From NCBI GenBank assembly GCA_017303635.1, contig JAFLCG010000005.1, positions 372,001 through 436,000 of the forward strand: 64,000 bases of DNA, in the 5' to 3' direction. The DNA comes from Anaerolineae bacterium (lineage in GTDB: Bacteria > Chloroflexota > Anaerolineae > Aggregatilineales > Phototrophicaceae). Both the position numbers and the translations under genes were made by a program. This document shows, in pieces, positions 62,701 through 64,000 of this stretch; the first letter of the stretch is position 1, and each line of letters opens with the position of its first letter. A model generated the notes under the pieces. That model made no database searches and was not told the origin of the DNA. It saw only the letters and a list, made by a program, of their open reading frames with translations.

Positions 62701-62776
62701 GGTGGCCTCTATTCACGCCACTGCTTCAAATTGTCGGGTAAACCACCCAGCCCCTCACAAACCCTGCTACACGACC

Positions 62777-63754
62777 TCACAATAGCATTTTGGCAAGCTC
62801 GGTGATGGTGTCGGTGAAGGTATCCGACTCGCCCCGTTGTTTACGCCACCGACTCCAGAAGTCGATGATAGAGCCACCACCACATCCGGCGTAACAGTTC
62901 CAGAAGTTGTTTTGGGTACTGACCTGAAACGACTTCACTTGATCGTCGTGGAAGGGACACTGGCCGCGTCCGGCTGCATCAAGTTCGACATACTGCCCCA
63001 CAAACTCGAGTACCGACATCCGGTTCTTGATACGTTCCGATGGGGTGTTGCCAACAATTACATGTGGCTTACCTTTGAAGGATCGGGTGGGGGCTGGTAG
63101 TTCGGTTTCTGGTATCCGTTTGAGGATGTCTTCGATGATGAAGTCAGGAACGCGGTCAGGAGTTGCCAGGAGGGCGATTTGTTCCCGGATTGTGGGAGCT
63201 AGTGGTCTGCCATCTGGCTGCACAAAATGATAGCGCACTCCGGTGAGACGATGGATGCCAAAGGGCAACCGCACCAGGGAACCGGGGCCAGTCACCAGTT
63301 GATCCTGTTTAGGATAGAGTTCAAGATCGGCGAGTTTGTTGCGTTTGAGCAGATAGTGACCAAAGCGGCGCAATTCGTGGGCCGGTAGGGGAGAGGTGTA
63401 CAGCCAAATATGCCCTCCCCGGCGAGACACTTCCCGGTAGACCGGAATCCGTTTGCTCTCCAACTTATCTGCTAGCTCCAGCAGACGCGACCAGTCTTCT
63501 GCGGTGTCGGCATCCAGCACCAGTTTGGTGCTGATACTCTGTTCATCCAGCAGGTAGGTTCCCAGCGTAATATGCCCTTGCAGATGACCGCGTAGCACAT
63601 TGGGGTGGAGGGGACGTTTGACGGTCACATAACTCCCATCTGGATTCTGGAAAGGGTAGCAATCGGTTCTGGCGAGAAAGGTGTGGGCAAATGCCGCCAG
63701 CAGGGGTTCTGCAATTTCCAGTTTTCGAGATGGTGGATGCTCTGGGGGCGGCAT
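62777..63754 (-). CDS. AEP-type primase fused to a C-terminal CHC2 zinc finger
   Basis: 325 aa. The N-terminal catalytic part has the archaeo-eukaryotic primase triad: DAD (81-83 in LVLDADTAEDW), GGHIWLY with His115, and LELYPKQ; GSLVRLPFGIHR follows. A C-terminal zinc module has Cys266, His269, Cys287 and Cys291 (CPFHDDQVKSF ... WNCYAGCGGGS), the DnaG-type CHC2 finger. In DnaG the finger is N-terminal and the catalytic core is TOPRIM, so this is a mixed, reversed arrangement. Likely primes or copies the element's DNA. A second copy of its 3' end lies at 56248-56316. Confidence 0.82.
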   Translation of the reverse strand: MPPPEHPPSRKLEIAEPLLAAFAHTFLARTDCYPFQNPDGSYVTVKRPLHPNVLRGHLQGHITLGTYLLDEQSISTKLVLDADTAEDWSRLLELADKLESKRIPVYREVSRRGGHIWLYTSPLPAHELRRFGHYLLKRNKLADLELYPKQDQLVTGPGSLVRLPFGIHRLTGVRYHFVQPDGRPLAPTIREQIALLATPDRVPDFIIEDILKRIPETELPAPTRSFKGKPHVIVGNTPSERIKNRMSVLEFVGQYVELDAAGRGQCPFHDDQVKSFQVSTQNNFWNCYAGCGGGSIIDFWSRWRKQRGESDTFTDTITELAKMLL

Positions 63755-63804
63755 AGGGTAGAGGCATCATAAGACAGAGCAAAACCCTCCTGCAACCACC
63801 TGAA

Positions 63805-63830
63805 ATATAGGGCAGGTTTTCCTGCCCTTC
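63805..63830 (-). terminator. Hairpin after the right-edge gene
   Basis: AGGGCAGG (63809-63816), TTTT, CCTGCCCT (63821-63828): a perfect 8-bp stem directly after the stop codon of the partial gene. On the minus strand ATATTTC follows, a weak U-tract. Confidence 0.5.
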
Positions 63831-63833
63831 TGG

Positions 63834-64000
63834 TTAGTGATTTTTGCCCCGAATGATTTGATTGACCCGCTGAGGTGAAATACCGAAAACCCGTCCGAGT
63901 TCCGAGATGTTTTCGCCTGCTGCATAACGCAATCTGAGTAGCTCGTTTCGTGTGTGGGTGATAGTGAACTTCAGTCCACTGGTTTCCAACACCCATTGAA
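63834..64000 (-). CDS. Helix-turn-helix protein, C-terminal part (runs off the window)
   Basis: About 55 codons are visible, cut by the window edge. The end reads NELLRLRYAAGENISELGR followed by VFGISPQRVNQIIRGKNH, a clear helix-turn-helix of sigma-region-4/transposase type, then TAA at 63834-63836. It lies 79 bp before the primase gene on the same strand and could regulate it. Family cannot be settled from this fragment. Confidence 0.6.
   Translation of the reverse strand, partial: QWVLETSGLKFTITHTRNELLRLRYAAGENISELGRVFGISPQRVNQIIRGKNH

Overview
The window looks like chromosome plus a large accessory region from a Chloroflexota bacterium, most likely of the Anaerolineae type. This is inference from several signs: long Thr/Pro linkers in secreted beta-propeller proteins, sugar ABC operons without their own ATPase, dispersed GC-rich palindromes, and a menaquinone operon with Chloroflexota-like gene content. 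No rRNA or marker gene is present to settle the phylum.

Left part (1-25.8 kb, GC-rich, housekeeping). A minus-strand sugar operon runs GH65 phosphorylase/hydrolase -> solute-binding protein -> two permeases, behind a sigma-70-like promoter overlaid by two LacI-type operators. Next is a menaquinone divergon: menH on the minus strand, then tetR-menF-menD-menB-menE on the plus strand (tetR/menF and menF/menD joined by ATGA overlaps). A complete branched-chain amino acid ABC operon (livK-H-M-G-F) follows, with an M20 peptidase upstream. After that come an SDR, a YjhG-type sugar-acid dehydratase, a small EthD-like protein and an extended SDR. Three families of palindromic repeats punctuate this part, and one copy sits in frame inside menE.

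Junction (25.8-28.2 kb). A tRNA-Glu(UUC) gene is overlapped in antisense by the last codons of a 603-aa large serine recombinase. This marks the left edge of an integrated element. The recombinase and a small upstream gene are preceded by a good promoter, a structured leader of about 165 nt and an intrinsic terminator, an arrangement typical of transcription attenuation.

Accessory part (28-47 kb, partly AT-rich). It holds a second sugar ABC transporter interrupted by a 196-bp MITE-like insertion with a 6-bp target duplication, an Erm-type rRNA methylase, a small serine resolvase, a restriction-modification set (MerR regulator, Eco57I-like methylase, separate PD-(D/E)XK nuclease), a divergent sigma-factor-like gene with a decayed paralogue, MarR, a PAS histidine kinase and a membrane-anchored propeller protein.

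Plasmid-like backbone (47-64 kb). It holds two replication-relaxation proteins and a VirD4/HerA-like ATPase, a candidate replication origin (AT-rich tract, DnaA box, five CTGATAC copies), a partition locus whose 13-bp repeats run from noncoding DNA into the gene of its own DNA-binding protein, VapBC with remnants of sister modules, and a primase fusing an AEP catalytic core to a C-terminal CHC2 zinc finger. Two secreted-protein genes lie between partial direct repeats, as if inserted between vapBC and the primase gene. No right attachment site was seen, so the element probably continues past the window.
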